A DNA stretch of 64,000 bases from Bog-473 sp963764305. Lineage in GTDB: Bacteria > Actinomycetota > Acidimicrobiia > Acidimicrobiales > RAAP-2. The position numbers were made by a program, and so were the translations under genes. The stretch spans positions 558,001 through 622,000 of the forward strand of contig CAVXSD010000010.1 in NCBI GenBank assembly GCA_963764305.1, written 5' to 3'. Shown here piece by piece: positions 41,239-50,911 of this stretch (position 1 is its first letter; the number at the start of each line of letters is the position of its first letter). The notes under the pieces are model-generated. The model made no database searches, had not been told where the DNA came from, and saw only the letters and a list, made by a program, of their open reading frames with translations.

Positions 41239-41913
41239 TTACGGACAGGTCGAGCCGACGCGCTTGGCCTGTGACCTGATGCCGGCCTGCACGGGGGACG
41301 CGGCGGCCTTGGCCGACGTGGCCGTGCCGTCGTAGACGCCCGCGCCGAAGGCGCAGTTCCCGGCCGACCAGTAGGCGTTGGCCGATCCGCCCGCACTGCC
41401 GGTCACGGTGACGCCCTTGGCGCCCGGGACGCCGGCCACGTTGAACGGCTTGGAGCCGGCCTGGCCCGTCTTGGCGATGTGCAGGAACAGGGCCGCCGCG
41501 CTCTGCGCGCCGGCGGCGCTGCTGAACTGCATCACCAGGGACAGGCCCTCGTTGGTGTTCGAGCCCTTGGCCGACTGCTCGACGGCCTTGACGAACCCGG
41601 CTTTCTGCAACGTGCTGATGGCGCTCTTCCTCTGGCCCTTGCTCAAGTTCCCACCCTCGAGCAAGCCCGCCGCCGTGGTCAGGGTGCTGGGGTGGCCGCC
41701 CACCGTGTAGCCGGGCATCTCGTTGGACTTGAGCAGGAACCGCGAGAGCGAGGACGAGGAGACCGCGCCGGCGCCGGCGGAGACGCCCCCGCAGAGGGCA
41801 GGCAGGACGAGCCCGGCGAGCGCCCCGGCGCCGCAGGCAACGAGGAGGCCCCGCCGAGCCGGGCCGCGACCCTGCCCCGCCTCGGTCCCGGTTCCGACCG
41901 GGGCCCCCGTCAA
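41239..41913 (-). CDS. Putative secreted or membrane-anchored hypothetical protein
   Basis: 224 residues if it starts at the TTG at 41913, which shares TTGA with the stop of the Fe-S gene; this overlap is why I prefer it to the GTG/ATG-free alternatives. After RRGLLVACGAGALAGLVLPA, which looks like a signal peptide with a possible lipobox-like LPALCGG, comes a domain containing STLQKAGFVKAVEQSAKGSN, LVMQFSSAAGAQSAAALFLH and AYWSAGNCAFGAGVYDG. Two cysteines (NCAFG, STCP) could form a disulfide outside the cell. Function unknown. Confidence 0.65.
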   Translation of the reverse strand: MTGAPVGTGTEAGQGRGPARRGLLVACGAGALAGLVLPALCGGVSAGAGAVSSSSLSRFLLKSNEMPGYTVGGHPSTLTTAAGLLEGGNLSKGQRKSAISTLQKAGFVKAVEQSAKGSNTNEGLSLVMQFSSAAGAQSAAALFLHIAKTGQAGSKPFNVAGVPGAKGVTVTGSAGGSANAYWSAGNCAFGAGVYDGTATSAKAAASPVQAGIRSQAKRVGSTCP

Positions 41914-43967
41914 GTGGACACGGCCGGCTGGCCGGTGGCCGCGGGCTGGCCGAGCGACTCCTCCACCAGCTGGGAGAGGTCGAGCACGCGCACATCGTCC
42001 TCCTTGGCGTTGGCGCGCACGGCGTCGTCGAGCATGATCATGCAGTAGGGGCACGCCGTCGACACGACGTCGGCCCCGGTGCCGAGCGCCTCGTCCATGC
42101 GCTCCATGTTGACCCGCTTGCCGATGTTCTCCTCGAGCCACATGCGCGCGCCGCCGGCGCCGCAGCAGAAGCCGCGCTCCTTGCAGCGGCGCATCTCGAT
42201 CTGCTCCACGCCGGGGATGGCGCTGAGGACCGAGCGCGGCTCCTCGATGATCCGGTTGTGCCGGCCCAGGTAGCAGGGGTCGTGGTAGGTGACCTTGCCC
42301 GAGTAGCCCGACCCCGGCGTGAGCCTGCCCGACCGCACCAGGTGCTCGAGCAGCTCGGCGTGGTGGATGACCTCGTAGTTGCCGCCGAGGGCGGGGTACT
42401 CGTTCTTGATGGTGTTGAAGCAGTGCGGGCAGCTGGCGATGATCTTCTTCGCCCCCGCCTCGTCCAGGGTGGCGATGTTCATCTTCGTCTGCTCCTGGTA
42501 GAGGTACTCGTTGCCGAGGCGCCGCACCGGGTCGCCGGTGCAGGACTCCTTGGGACCGAGGATGCCGAAGGTGACTCCCGCCCGGTGCAGCATGCGCGCC
42601 GTGGCCTGCACGCCCTTGCGGGCCCGCTCGTCGAGGGCGCCGGCGCAACCGACCCAGTAGAGGTACTCGATGTCGTCGGGGATGGTGCCGGTGATCACCG
42701 GGATCTCGAAGTCGAGGGTCTGGGTCCACTCGGCGCGCCTGTTCTGCCCGAGGCCCCAGGGGTCGCCCTGGTTCTCGACGTTGCGCAACATGAGCCCGGC
42801 CTCGGACGGGAACTCGGACTCCATCAGCACCTGGTAGCGGCGCATGTCGACGATGGCGTCGATGTGCTCGATGTCGACCGGGCACTCGTTCACGCAGGCC
42901 CCGCACGTGGTGCAGGCCCAGAGCACGTCGGGGTCGATGACGTTGGGCACCAGCGCGGTCTGCTCGCCCTCACCCTTGAGCAGTGGGGTGGCCGAGGCGA
43001 ACATGTTGTCGCGCAAGCCCATGATGAGCAGCTTGGGCGAGAGCGGCTTGTCCGTGGTCCAGGCGGGGCAGGCCGACTGGCAGCGCCCGCACTCGGTGCA
43101 GGTGGCGAAGTCGAGCATCTGCTTCCAGGAGAAGTGGCCGATCTCGCCGACGCCGAACACGGTGTCCTCGTCGACGTTCTCCATGTCCATGTCGGGCGTG
43201 CTGTAGAGCGCGCCGAGGGCCCGGGGCCGGCGGGAGAAGGCCACGTTGATGGGGGCGAAGAAGATGTGGAGGTGCTTGGAGTACGAGACGAAGACGATGA
43301 AGCCCGAGATGATGGCGATGTTGAGCAACAGGAACACGGTCACGAGGACCGAGTTGGTCCCGGCACCGAGCGGGGCCAGGATCTTGGCCACGGTGTGCGA
43401 GGCGAAGGCGCCCCAGCCGTAGGGGAACTGGGTGGGGTCGGTGTTGACCTGCGCGCCCCGGTAGAGGAGGAGCGTGATCATGACGCCGGCGATCATGAGC
43501 AGGGTGATCCAGGCGGCATCGAGGTGGGAGCCGTAGAAGCGTGACTTGCGCTCGAGGCGGCTCGGCGCGTTCTTCAGGCGGATGATGGAGAAGGTGATGA
43601 GGGCGATCAGCACGGCCACGGTGAAGAAGTCCTCGATGAAGCCGACCCAGTCCCAGGTCCCGATGCCCGGGATATGGAAGTACTTGTTGAAGAGATCGCC
43701 GTAGGCCTCGATGATCGTGAGCAGCAGGATGGTGAAGCCCCACATGGTGAAGAAGTGGGCCAGGCCGGGGACCGTCCACTGCAGGAGCTTGCGCTGGCCG
43801 GCCACCTCGACGGTCTCGGCCTCCACCTTGCGGCTGATGGGGCCCCGGGACCGGTTGGGGTCCTTCTTGCCGGAGCGGATGAGCTTGGAGAGCCAGTGGA
43901 AGCGGCGGGCGGCGATGCCGAACCCGATGACCGTGACCAGGAGTCCAATAATGATTCTGACGGGCAC
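41910..43967 (-). CDS. (Fe-S)-binding membrane oxidoreductase, heterodisulfide reductase-like
   Basis: 685 residues. The N-terminal 270 residues hold about five membrane helices like the nitrate reductase gamma subunit (haem b). Two [4Fe-4S] motifs follow: CTECGRCQSACPAW and CTTCGACVNECPVDIEHID. Then two cysteine-rich CCG domains (about 440-680), with CPHCFNTIKNEYP, YHDPCYLGRHN, GFCCGAGGARMW and CPYCMIMLDDAV. The layout is that of HdrD/GlpC-like proteins that pass electrons between the quinone pool and an unknown soluble partner. It is translationally coupled to the secreted protein downstream. Confidence 0.87.
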   Translation of the reverse strand: MPVRIIIGLLVTVIGFGIAARRFHWLSKLIRSGKKDPNRSRGPISRKVEAETVEVAGQRKLLQWTVPGLAHFFTMWGFTILLLTIIEAYGDLFNKYFHIPGIGTWDWVGFIEDFFTVAVLIALITFSIIRLKNAPSRLERKSRFYGSHLDAAWITLLMIAGVMITLLLYRGAQVNTDPTQFPYGWGAFASHTVAKILAPLGAGTNSVLVTVFLLLNIAIISGFIVFVSYSKHLHIFFAPINVAFSRRPRALGALYSTPDMDMENVDEDTVFGVGEIGHFSWKQMLDFATCTECGRCQSACPAWTTDKPLSPKLLIMGLRDNMFASATPLLKGEGEQTALVPNVIDPDVLWACTTCGACVNECPVDIEHIDAIVDMRRYQVLMESEFPSEAGLMLRNVENQGDPWGLGQNRRAEWTQTLDFEIPVITGTIPDDIEYLYWVGCAGALDERARKGVQATARMLHRAGVTFGILGPKESCTGDPVRRLGNEYLYQEQTKMNIATLDEAGAKKIIASCPHCFNTIKNEYPALGGNYEVIHHAELLEHLVRSGRLTPGSGYSGKVTYHDPCYLGRHNRIIEEPRSVLSAIPGVEQIEMRRCKERGFCCGAGGARMWLEENIGKRVNMERMDEALGTGADVVSTACPYCMIMLDDAVRANAKEDDVRVLDLSQLVEESLGQPAATGQPAVST

Positions 43968-44428
43968 GAATGCTCCTCGCCTCTCACAGATCGTCGAACG
44001 GGGAATGGGTGACGGAGTGCGAGCGCCACCTGGGACTTCGATGCGGACCAGAGGATAGTGGGGCCACCTCCTGGGGGCCTAGTTGAAGGGTCCCGACCGG
44101 CGCCTCAGCCTGATGACAACACTGTTTGGCCGATCCTTTCGATGCCTCGCTTTCAATTCTCTGCGCACCGCCGCCCAAGACGGCCGTTGCGCCGCTCCGG
44201 CGGCCCTCATCGGCTGCGCCGGACCAGGCCTCACCCCGGCGGGGACCATGTGAAGAGCGGGTCGAGCCCGTTGGCCGGCTGCGGGCGCCCGCAGGACACA
44301 CAGTCCCGCCCGCAGGAGACGTCCGCCCTTGCCCTACTCCGGCGCCGGAGCCGCGGGCGTCTCGGGCTGCCGTCTTTTGATGACTATTGCCACTGGCGTG
44401 TCCGGGCGGCGTCGACTAGAAGGACGCC
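43968..44428. other. Intergenic stretch ahead of the deacetylase gene
   Basis: About 460 bp without a supported gene. It must contain the promoters of two divergent genes. GC-rich palindromic patches occur (for example around 44185-44215 and 44330-44360), but I cannot assign a known riboswitch or operator. Confidence 0.4.
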
Positions 44429-45946
44429 ATGGGGGCGGTGCGAATCCGACGAGCGAGCGCTGTGGCACTGGGGGCGGCACTGGGGGCGGTCGCGCTGCTG
44501 CTGGCGGGGTGGCTGGCCGCAGCGCCCGATGCCGGCGCGGCGTCCAGCGGCCAGCCGGCGTTCACGACGTCGGAGGCACCGGGCGGGGCCGCCACAGCCG
44601 GCCAGCGGGTGATCGCCTTGACCTTCGACGACGGACCGGGTCCGTTCACCCCCCAGGTGCTCTCCGTCCTCGAGCGCAACCTGGTGCCGGCCACGTTCTT
44701 CGAGATAGGCGAGGAGGTGGCCCAATACCCCCAGTACTCGAAGATGGTGGCGGCGGCCGGGTTCCCCGTGGAGAATCACACCTGGAGCCATCCCGATCTG
44801 ACCACCCTCCCCGCGTCGGGCGTGGCTGCACAGGTCGACATGACCCAGGCCCAGATCCAGGCGGTGACGGGCACCACGCCGCGGTGTGTTCGCCCGCCCT
44901 ATGACGCGTGGAACGCCGGCGTCCTGAGCCAGATCGCGGCGCGCGGGCTGACGACGATGAGCTACTCCGTGGACCCGAGGGACTGGACGCTCCCCGGCGC
45001 GCAGGCGATCGCCGACAGGGTGGTCGGGGCCGCGTTCCCAGGCGCCGTGGTCGACATGCACGACGCCGGCGGCGACCGGTCCCAGACCGTCGCCGCCCTG
45101 CCCCAGATCATCAGCCGGCTCCGTGCCATGGGGTACGCGTTCGTCTCCATCTGCGGCGCCGGGCCCACCTCCGGTCCTCAGGTGAGCGCGACGTACGCGT
45201 TCGGCAACGCTCCGGCTCCGGGGCCGCCGGTGACATCCAACGTGCCGTTCGTCGGTGCGGCGGCGGCCGACGGCAGCGGTGGCGGCTACTGGGAGGTGGC
45301 GGCCGACGGCGGGATCTTCTCCTTCGGTGACGCCGCCTTCCACGGGTCCATGGGCGGCACGCGGCTCAACGCGCCGGTTGTGGGCATGGCGGCGACGGCC
45401 GACGGCGGCGGCTACTGGGAGGCGGCGGCCGACGGCGGGATCTTCTCCTTCGGTGACGCCGTCTTCCATGGGTCCATGGGCGGCACGCGGCTCAACGCGC
45501 CGGTTGTAGGCATGGCGGCGACGGCCGACGGCGGCGGCTACTGGGAAGTGGCGGCCGACGGCGGGATCTTCTCCTTCGGTGACGCGGTCTTCCACGGGTC
45601 GATGGGTGGCACGCGGCTCAACGCGCCCATCGTGGGCATGGCGGCGACGGCCGACGGCGGCGGCTACTGGGAGGTGGCGGCCGACGGCGGTGTGTTCTCC
45701 TTCGGTGACGCCGTCTTCCACGGGTCGATGGGCGGCACGCGGCTCAACGCGCCCATTGTGGGTATGGCGGCGGCCGGCGGTGGTGGCGGCTACTGGGAAG
45801 TGGCGGCCGACGGCGGCGTGTTCGGTTTCGACGCACCCTTCTACGGCTCCCGGGCGGGCGTCGCGGGCCAGGACCGCTTCTTCGCCATGGTGCCGGGCCC
45901 CGGGGGGGCGGGCTACCTCCTGACCGGCCAGCATCCGGCCGGGTAA
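44429..45946 (+). CDS. Secreted polysaccharide deacetylase with C-terminal 42-residue repeats
   Basis: 505 residues. A signal peptide (ALGAVALLLAGWLAAAPDAGAAS) precedes a NodB-homology domain: motif 1 ALTFDDGPGPFTP (about 63-75), motif 2 NHTWSHPDL, motif 3 RPPYDAWN and a late VVDMHDAGG. It should remove acetyl groups from peptidoglycan or other cell-surface glycans. From about residue 278 four near-identical repeats of 42 residues follow (GGGYWEVAADGGIFSFGDAV with FHGSMGGTRLNAPVVGMAA), and a shorter diverged fifth. This repeat type is frequent in cell-surface proteins of Acidimicrobiia-like genomes and probably folds as a beta-propeller or wall-binding module. Confidence 0.88.
   Translation: MGAVRIRRASAVALGAALGAVALLLAGWLAAAPDAGAASSGQPAFTTSEAPGGAATAGQRVIALTFDDGPGPFTPQVLSVLERNLVPATFFEIGEEVAQYPQYSKMVAAAGFPVENHTWSHPDLTTLPASGVAAQVDMTQAQIQAVTGTTPRCVRPPYDAWNAGVLSQIAARGLTTMSYSVDPRDWTLPGAQAIADRVVGAAFPGAVVDMHDAGGDRSQTVAALPQIISRLRAMGYAFVSICGAGPTSGPQVSATYAFGNAPAPGPPVTSNVPFVGAAAADGSGGGYWEVAADGGIFSFGDAAFHGSMGGTRLNAPVVGMAATADGGGYWEAAADGGIFSFGDAVFHGSMGGTRLNAPVVGMAATADGGGYWEVAADGGIFSFGDAVFHGSMGGTRLNAPIVGMAATADGGGYWEVAADGGVFSFGDAVFHGSMGGTRLNAPIVGMAAAGGGGGYWEVAADGGVFGFDAPFYGSRAGVAGQDRFFAMVPGPGGAGYLLTGQHPAG
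45277..45830 (+). repeat. 126-bp coding repeats of the deacetylase gene
   Basis: Four to five tandem copies of a 126-bp unit, nearly identical in DNA. High nucleotide identity points to recent duplication or gene conversion, and copy number may vary between strains. Confidence 0.88.
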
Positions 45947-46170
45947 CCACATGCTGGACGGCGACGCCACGACGGAGAGCTGGTAGCGGATGCCCCGGCT
46001 GGGGGATGAAAAGCGGGGTCTCCAGGTCGGACACGAGCTCAAGACGGACCCAGCGAGTGGGCTCGTCATGCCATTTTCGTGCCACACCATGCCAACGTCG
46101 TAGCGTCATCTGGCGGTTTTCGGCCACCAGGAATCCGCGTTTACCCAGCGTGTAGAGTTACGGGGTTCTC

Positions 46171-46241
46171 GCGGGCGTAGTTCAGAGGCAGAACATCAGC
46201 TTCCCAAGCTGAGAACGCGGGTTCGATTCCCGTCGCCCGCT
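46171..46241 (+). tRNA. tRNA-Gly (anticodon CCC)
   Basis: A full cloverleaf: acceptor stem GCGGGCG/CGCCCGC, D-arm GTTC-AGAGGCA-GAAC, anticodon stem TCAGC/GCTGA around loop TTCCCAA (anticodon CCC), variable GAAC, T-arm GCGGG-TTCGATT-CCCGT, discriminator T. CCA is not encoded. It marks the left limit of the lower-GC, mobile-element-rich region and is a plausible integration site. Confidence 0.95.
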
Positions 46242-46344
46242 CTCACTCGAAATCCCAGCTCAGAGCCCACTTTTGCAGCGACCGCTGATCCGCCGTCAAG
46301 TGCTCAATCGGCCGTCGTGCAACAAACGTGCAACAGCGTGCAAC

Positions 46345-46382
46345 TCGAAAGGGTGCGTCCTCAGCTACCTAGGCTGAGGACG
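46345..46382. repeat. Inverted repeat and left copy of a 26-bp direct repeat
   Basis: CGTCCTCAGC (46356-46365), 7 nt, GCTGAGGACG (46373-46382) is a perfect 10-bp palindromic stem 115 bp after the tRNA, with no T-tract. The segment 46345-46370 (TCGAAAGGGTGCGTCCTCAG and six further bases) recurs with three to four changes at 48349-48374, bracketing the hydrolase gene between them. Confidence 0.6.
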
Positions 46383-46533
46383 TTGGCCGTTCAAGTTGCC
46401 GGCGCCGGATCGCTCTTCTGTGACCAGCGTGAGCATGGATCTAGCGAAGCGTGTTGAGGGGCAACAAGCGGAACCCATGGACGTGATCCTGTGCGGCCCC
46501 CGCCCGCCGTGCGGCGCAGCGAGCATCACGGCA

Positions 46534-48160
46534 TCACAGGAATGTGACGTTCGTGTAGTAATCGGAGTGGCGCTCGACCTGTGCTGAGACGTCGATGTTC
46601 TTCAGTTTGGGAGGACTCGGCGTAAAGCCGATGAGGCCGGCCGCTTTCTGACCTCCCATGGCGACGCCGTATAGGTACTTCAGGACGTTGTCGTTGGTCG
46701 AGTGGTAGTTGTAGACGGCGTCGTTGACCCGAGCGGTCAGGGTATCCCAGTCGCTCTTGGCTCCGATGGCGGCACCGGTGAGGTGGGCGGCTTCGACTCG
46801 CGGGCCGTCAGTTTTGGTCCCCAGGGTCTGGGCTGCGACCACCATCACCCTTGCGCCGAGGCTGTGGCCCACCAGCACGTAGGAATCCGCATTGGTGCGA
46901 GCCAGCAGGTCGGCAAGGACGACCCCGGTCTTGTCCGCGCGGTTCTTGGCAACGTGCCAGGGGTTCTTGGCGAGGTCGGCGGCGAGCAGAGCGGGGCCGA
47001 GTGGGCCGAGCTTCTTCGCTGCCCGCCTTGGTGGCGGCCAATGCGGCCTTCTTGAGCGCGGCTGGCCCGGCAACCTTCACTGACCCGTAGCCGGCGAGGA
47101 TTCCCAGGTGCTTGAGTTCCTTGGCGCCCCAATGCACCCGGTAGACAGGCGAGTCGGGATATCGCCTGGTGACGATGTCCTTCCACTCTCCCCAACCTGT
47201 GCCGCTCTCGCTGAGAAAGCCGTTGCAGACGACCACCGGCACGCCTTGTCCACCTTGCAGCATCTCGATGTGGAACGACTTGTCCTCGCGGACGTAGGCA
47301 TTCGTGACCGACGCCCCCAGCGCACCACCCAGCGTGCCGCCGATCGCGGTGACCACGATGGTGCCGCCGGCCATGCCCAGTCCCCCGGCAGCCAACGAGC
47401 CTCCGCCCAAGAGCGCGAGCCCGTAACTGGTGGCAGCGGCACCGGAGTAACCACCGATGAGCGTGCCTACAGCACCTCCGATGGCTGGCGCTGCGAGCAG
47501 GGCGGCAGGAGCGCCCACCGCCAGCCCAGCAAGCCCGAAGCCGGCGAGTTTGGTGGTGCGGCTCAGGTTGGGCTTGTCATACTTGAGGAACTCCCGGTAG
47601 TCCCCGAGCGCGCCCATCTTGTGGTCGGCCTTCTCGAATCCCGGGATCTCGTGGCGGTGCTCGGCGCAATACCGCGGCACCCGGATCGCGCCTCGTTCCC
47701 GAACCGCCATGTTGTGACAGCGGGGGCCTGCGCAGGGCAGCGTCGGCGATCCACAATTCATGCAGAGGTAGACGGGAAGCTGACCCACCGGCCGCTTCAC
47801 CTTCTGATGCTCCGTATCGGCGAAGCAGCTAGAACACCAACCCTGCTTCCTCGCGCCCGCGGGGTCGGCAGCCAGGTCGGCGATCCATGCCGCTACCTTG
47901 TGGTGGGCCTTTGCGCGCTTCTCCGCGTTCTTCTGTTCTTCCTGGCTGGGCAGGTTGACCTTCAGGTAGGTGAACTTGGCGAAAGCCCAGGCGTTGTGGA
48001 CTAGGGCGCGGTTGCCCCGGAGCGCGGCCGACCCCTCGACCTTGGGCTCCACGTCCGACGTGGAGCCGGTCAGCGTGAGCTTCTCGCCTTCAGGTGAGAC
48101 GACCTGGCACTCAAGCCGATCACCATTCAGCACACGGGCAACTACTTTCGATTTCGGCAC
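46534..48160 (-). pseudogene. DUF726-type alpha/beta hydrolase with transmembrane/glycine-rich segment, frameshifted
   Basis: GTG at 48160 begins a protein with a basic N-domain (PKSKVVARVLNGDRLECQVV), a zinc-ribbon-like set of cysteines (WCSSCFAD, YLCMNCGSPTLPCAGPRC, PRYCAEHRH), a long Gly/Ala membrane-like stretch (GFGLAGLAVGAPAALLAAPA...), then the hydrolase: VPVVVCNGFLSESG, HWGAKELKHLG. After ALKKAALAATKAGS the frame breaks; one extra G near 47017 separates it from KKLGPLGPALLAADLAKNPW and YVLVGHSLGARVMVVAA, the G-H-S-L-G nucleophile elbow. Repaired length is about 541. The DUF726 assignment is by pattern (membrane part plus GHSLGARV). Confidence 0.65.
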
Positions 48161-48348
48161 AGCACAAAGGATGCCATTCGTTCGCCGAGTGGTGCATGGC
48201 GAGCCCTGTATTTGGCCTCCACCTCCGGGACGACGCATAGCATCCCCAAACGCTGCGGGATGAGTGGGCGCCGTTCGGGCGCGTCAAGCGCCAGGTGCTT
48301 GCTCCCGCGAACCTCCGGCCCCACTCATTTCCGAAGAGCCACTATGGC

Positions 48349-48374
48349 TCCAAAAGGGCGCGTCCTCAGCCACC
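48349..48374 (+). repeat. Right copy of the 26-bp direct repeat
   Basis: Matches 46345-46370 apart from three to four bases. It lies upstream of the DUF726 gene in a stretch that also carries a run of ten G (48421-48430). Confidence 0.5.
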
Positions 48375-48523
48375 TTGACGGAGAACGGAAGGACGAGAGT
48401 CCAACGTCGCCGTTGAGGTCGGGGGGGGGGCCAGAGGCCGGCCCATCTCGGCCCTTACCGCAGCGCCAGTACGAGCTGGACACGCGCCCTTGTCTCGCTG
48501 ACACCGCCGCACGCGTGCGGCTG

Positions 48524-49150
48524 TCATGACGCAGCCCGGAGCTCCGGGGGAAGATCACCGGCGAGGACGATGCCGTCGTGGACGATCGTCGGCCACGGTT
48601 CTCTGCCGACGACGGACCCGCTTTGGCAACTCCTCCACAGTGAACTCGATCAGATTGACGGATTGCCAGTGATTCGGGCCGCCCGGTCGGTCCACCGGCC
48701 GAGCGCAGCCGTCCACTGGCCATCGTCGGCCTGTGTTCCTGGGGGGGCGACGGCCAGGACGTCGATGTCGCTGTTTTCGTGGGCTTCCCCGCGGGCGAAC
48801 GAACCGAACGCCACGAGACAGGCCGGGGCCGGGCGGATCTTCTTCGCCTCCGCGGCGAGCCGTGTCAGCACCCGGTCTCGTAGTTCGGCGAGAAGGAGCA
48901 CCGCCCGTGCCGCCTCGTTGTCCCGGACCAGGCGCACCAGGGCGGCCACTCCCACGTCCCGGCGCTCGACCAGTCCCATACGCACGAGCCGATTCAGCAC
49001 CACGGTGGCCTGATTGGCGCTCACGCCTGCCAGTTCGGCGACTGACCGCATGGTCAGCTCCACCTCGGTCCGGGCCAGAACGGTCAGCACGCGACCCTGC
49101 ACCCCCGGAATCACCGCCGCAATGGGATCCGTATAGTCCATGGCCATCAT
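48524..49150 (-). pseudogene. Nucleotidyltransferase-domain protein with N-terminal winged helix, frameshifted
   Basis: From ATG 49150 (or 49141) the frame gives a winged-helix segment (MRSVAELAGVSANQATVVLN) and the polymerase-beta-type nucleotidyltransferase motif GSFARGEAHENSDIDVL. The open frame stops after RAARITGN, but VNLIEFTVEELPKRVRR and then EPWPTIVHDGIVLAGDLPPE continue in two other frames to a TGA at 48524. Two indels (about 48660 and 48605) are needed. Proteins of this layout are usually antitoxin-like MNT components or regulators. Confidence 0.6.
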
Positions 49151-49337
49151 TATCGTAGTTTCTCGCACATGTGTGCGCTTTATTGTGAGAACAGCTATCA
49201 GGCTCGTGACGAGGTGACTAGGCCATGTTCTCTGCCCTAGCTGTGGGCAAACCTTCACTATGCCGCCGTGGCTCGAATAAACCGGCGCGAATCATCTAGA
49301 GAGGCTGGCATGTTTCAACTTCAGATCCTCCGGGGCT

Positions 49338-49984
49338 TCAGCGAAACACCAACAGGTGCTGAGCTTCATCGAAAACCTGGGGCGCCAAGCCCGTCGTCAG
49401 TGCAAGGTCTTCTAGCGATTCAAACCGTCCGACGATGGATCGGGTTGCGGTTATATGTAGTGCTATCTCTCGATCAATGTCGGGAAGGTTTTCAAGGATC
49501 TCCGCTGGTACGTGGTTGACGTCGACAAGGCCGCCGTCGTCGAAAATCTAGGAAGATCCGGTCGACCAATACGCAGCTCTCGTGCGAGCTCGGGCTGCTT
49601 AGCTGATAATTGACGAGCCTCCTCACGAAGGTGCAGACGTTCCTGAGCTCTTTGCAGCGCTGATAGGTCGCCAGCCAGAAGCTTTGGCGCCGACCCTTCT
49701 GTTGTCTGCTGATGCAAAGCCCATATGTGGCCCGCGCCACCACATATTGAGGCCAGGGCTAGTGCTATTCCGACGGAGGACTGCCAGCTCTCGGTAGTCG
49801 AGGTTGCATTGAGCAGCCACAGGCACACAACCCCAAGCGTCCCGTACATGGCGGCGAAAAGTGCGAATGAGCGACTTCGAAACCTAAAGGCGGCATACGC
49901 AAAGGGCATCGCCGTACCCAAGCCAAGGGTCACGATCGGAACTGCGACCCAGGCCTTTGATCGAAAGACGTCCGGTTGCGACAC
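49338..49984 (-). pseudogene. Membrane protein with a C-terminal helix-hairpin-helix domain, frameshifted
   Basis: Two membrane helices (AWVAVPIVTLGLGTAMPFAY, FALFAAMYGTLGVVCLWLLN) and possibly a third, then a charged helix (LSALQRAQERLHLREEARQL) ending in LRIGRPDLPR. The C-terminal domain continues in another frame after the A/T run at 49543-49546: GGLVDVNHVPAEILENLPDI, FESLEDLALTTGLAPQ and VFDEAQHLLVFR, a ComEA-like helix-hairpin-helix. Repaired length is about 215. Neighbour of a TM2 gene; such pairs occur in Actinobacteria with unknown function. Confidence 0.6.
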
Positions 49985-50015
49985 GACGCCTTATCTCGAC
50001 CAGCGTTGGATCGAC

Positions 50016-50638
50016 TTACTTCAAGAGATCCCCGTACGCGTCCTTTTTGATGACGTTCGCAAATACCAAAATTCCGTCAACCACACCCCAGAGAAAAACG
50101 AGCGGCAAAAGCGCTCCCAGGCTGACCAGAGTGATCAGGAGCATGGTGAGCCCAAGCTTCTTATAACCCAAATAGAATCGGTGAATACCTAGCCATCCCA
50201 AGAATATGGCCAACAGACCAGTGGCAATCTTCGATTTTGAGGCTCTTGAGGAGACCTTCGGATATTGAATTTCCGGGTACGTGGTCTGCCGAACGACCTG
50301 ATCGCTGTCGGGAGTCGGAAAGGTGCCGAAGATTTGGTCGGTACCTACGTCCTGAGCATTTACTGGCGATGAGCTCGTCCATTTGCTCCAGCCGTCTCAA
50401 CGAGCGGTGAATGAGATTCCAAGGTGACAGTCCCGACGGTGTCGTCGGAAATAACCGTATGGGGGAAGGACTGTTCGGACACAGTGCCCCATGTGATCTC
50501 GTCGGCTCCATCTGACGCTGCGACAGGGGCCGAGGGATTGCCCTCTGTCACGTCGGAATGGTCGGGATGAAGTTCAGGCGCATACCACTTGCCATCTGAG
50601 GCTTGCCACCATCCGGCTCCCTGCGCTACGTCGCTCAT
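50016..50638 (-). pseudogene. TM2-domain protein with N-terminal GWWQASDGKWY motif, frameshifted
   Basis: ATG at 50638 (MSDVAQGAGWWQASDGKWYA) gives the small DUF2510-like WW.A.DGKWY.PE motif and a Ser/Asp/Glu-rich linker. In another frame, from about 50385, SSPVNAQDVGTDQIFGTFPT leads to the TM2 domain proper: KSKIATGLLAIFLGWLGIHR, FYLGYKKLGLTMLLITLVSL and a second helix ending VVDGILVF. One inserted base near 50372-50385 would rejoin the two parts into about 207 residues. Confidence 0.65.
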
Positions 50639-50911
50639 CTCAATGCCCCAATCGTGTTCAAATCGACATCTGGCAACAAACCGACCGGTGCCAGCGACGA
50701 CGGCGGGTCGCTGGCACGAGTCCGCAGTAGCATAACGACGTGTGATCGCGAGGTGCCACTGGGATTGCTCGGCTGTCCGGCCTGTCATACAGGATCTCGC
50801 TCAGCCGGACCTGGAAGCGCAGTGCAACCCCCCTGTAATATCGACGGCATCGCGCCTAGCATCGGCAGGCGTATTCAGGATCCCCGCCCCGAAGGGGCGA
50901 CTCACTGAGGA

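Noticed and set aside
44058..44428. Riboswitch upstream of the cell-wall deacetylase
   Set aside because: I looked for c-di-AMP and c-di-GMP riboswitch core motifs and could not find a convincing match.
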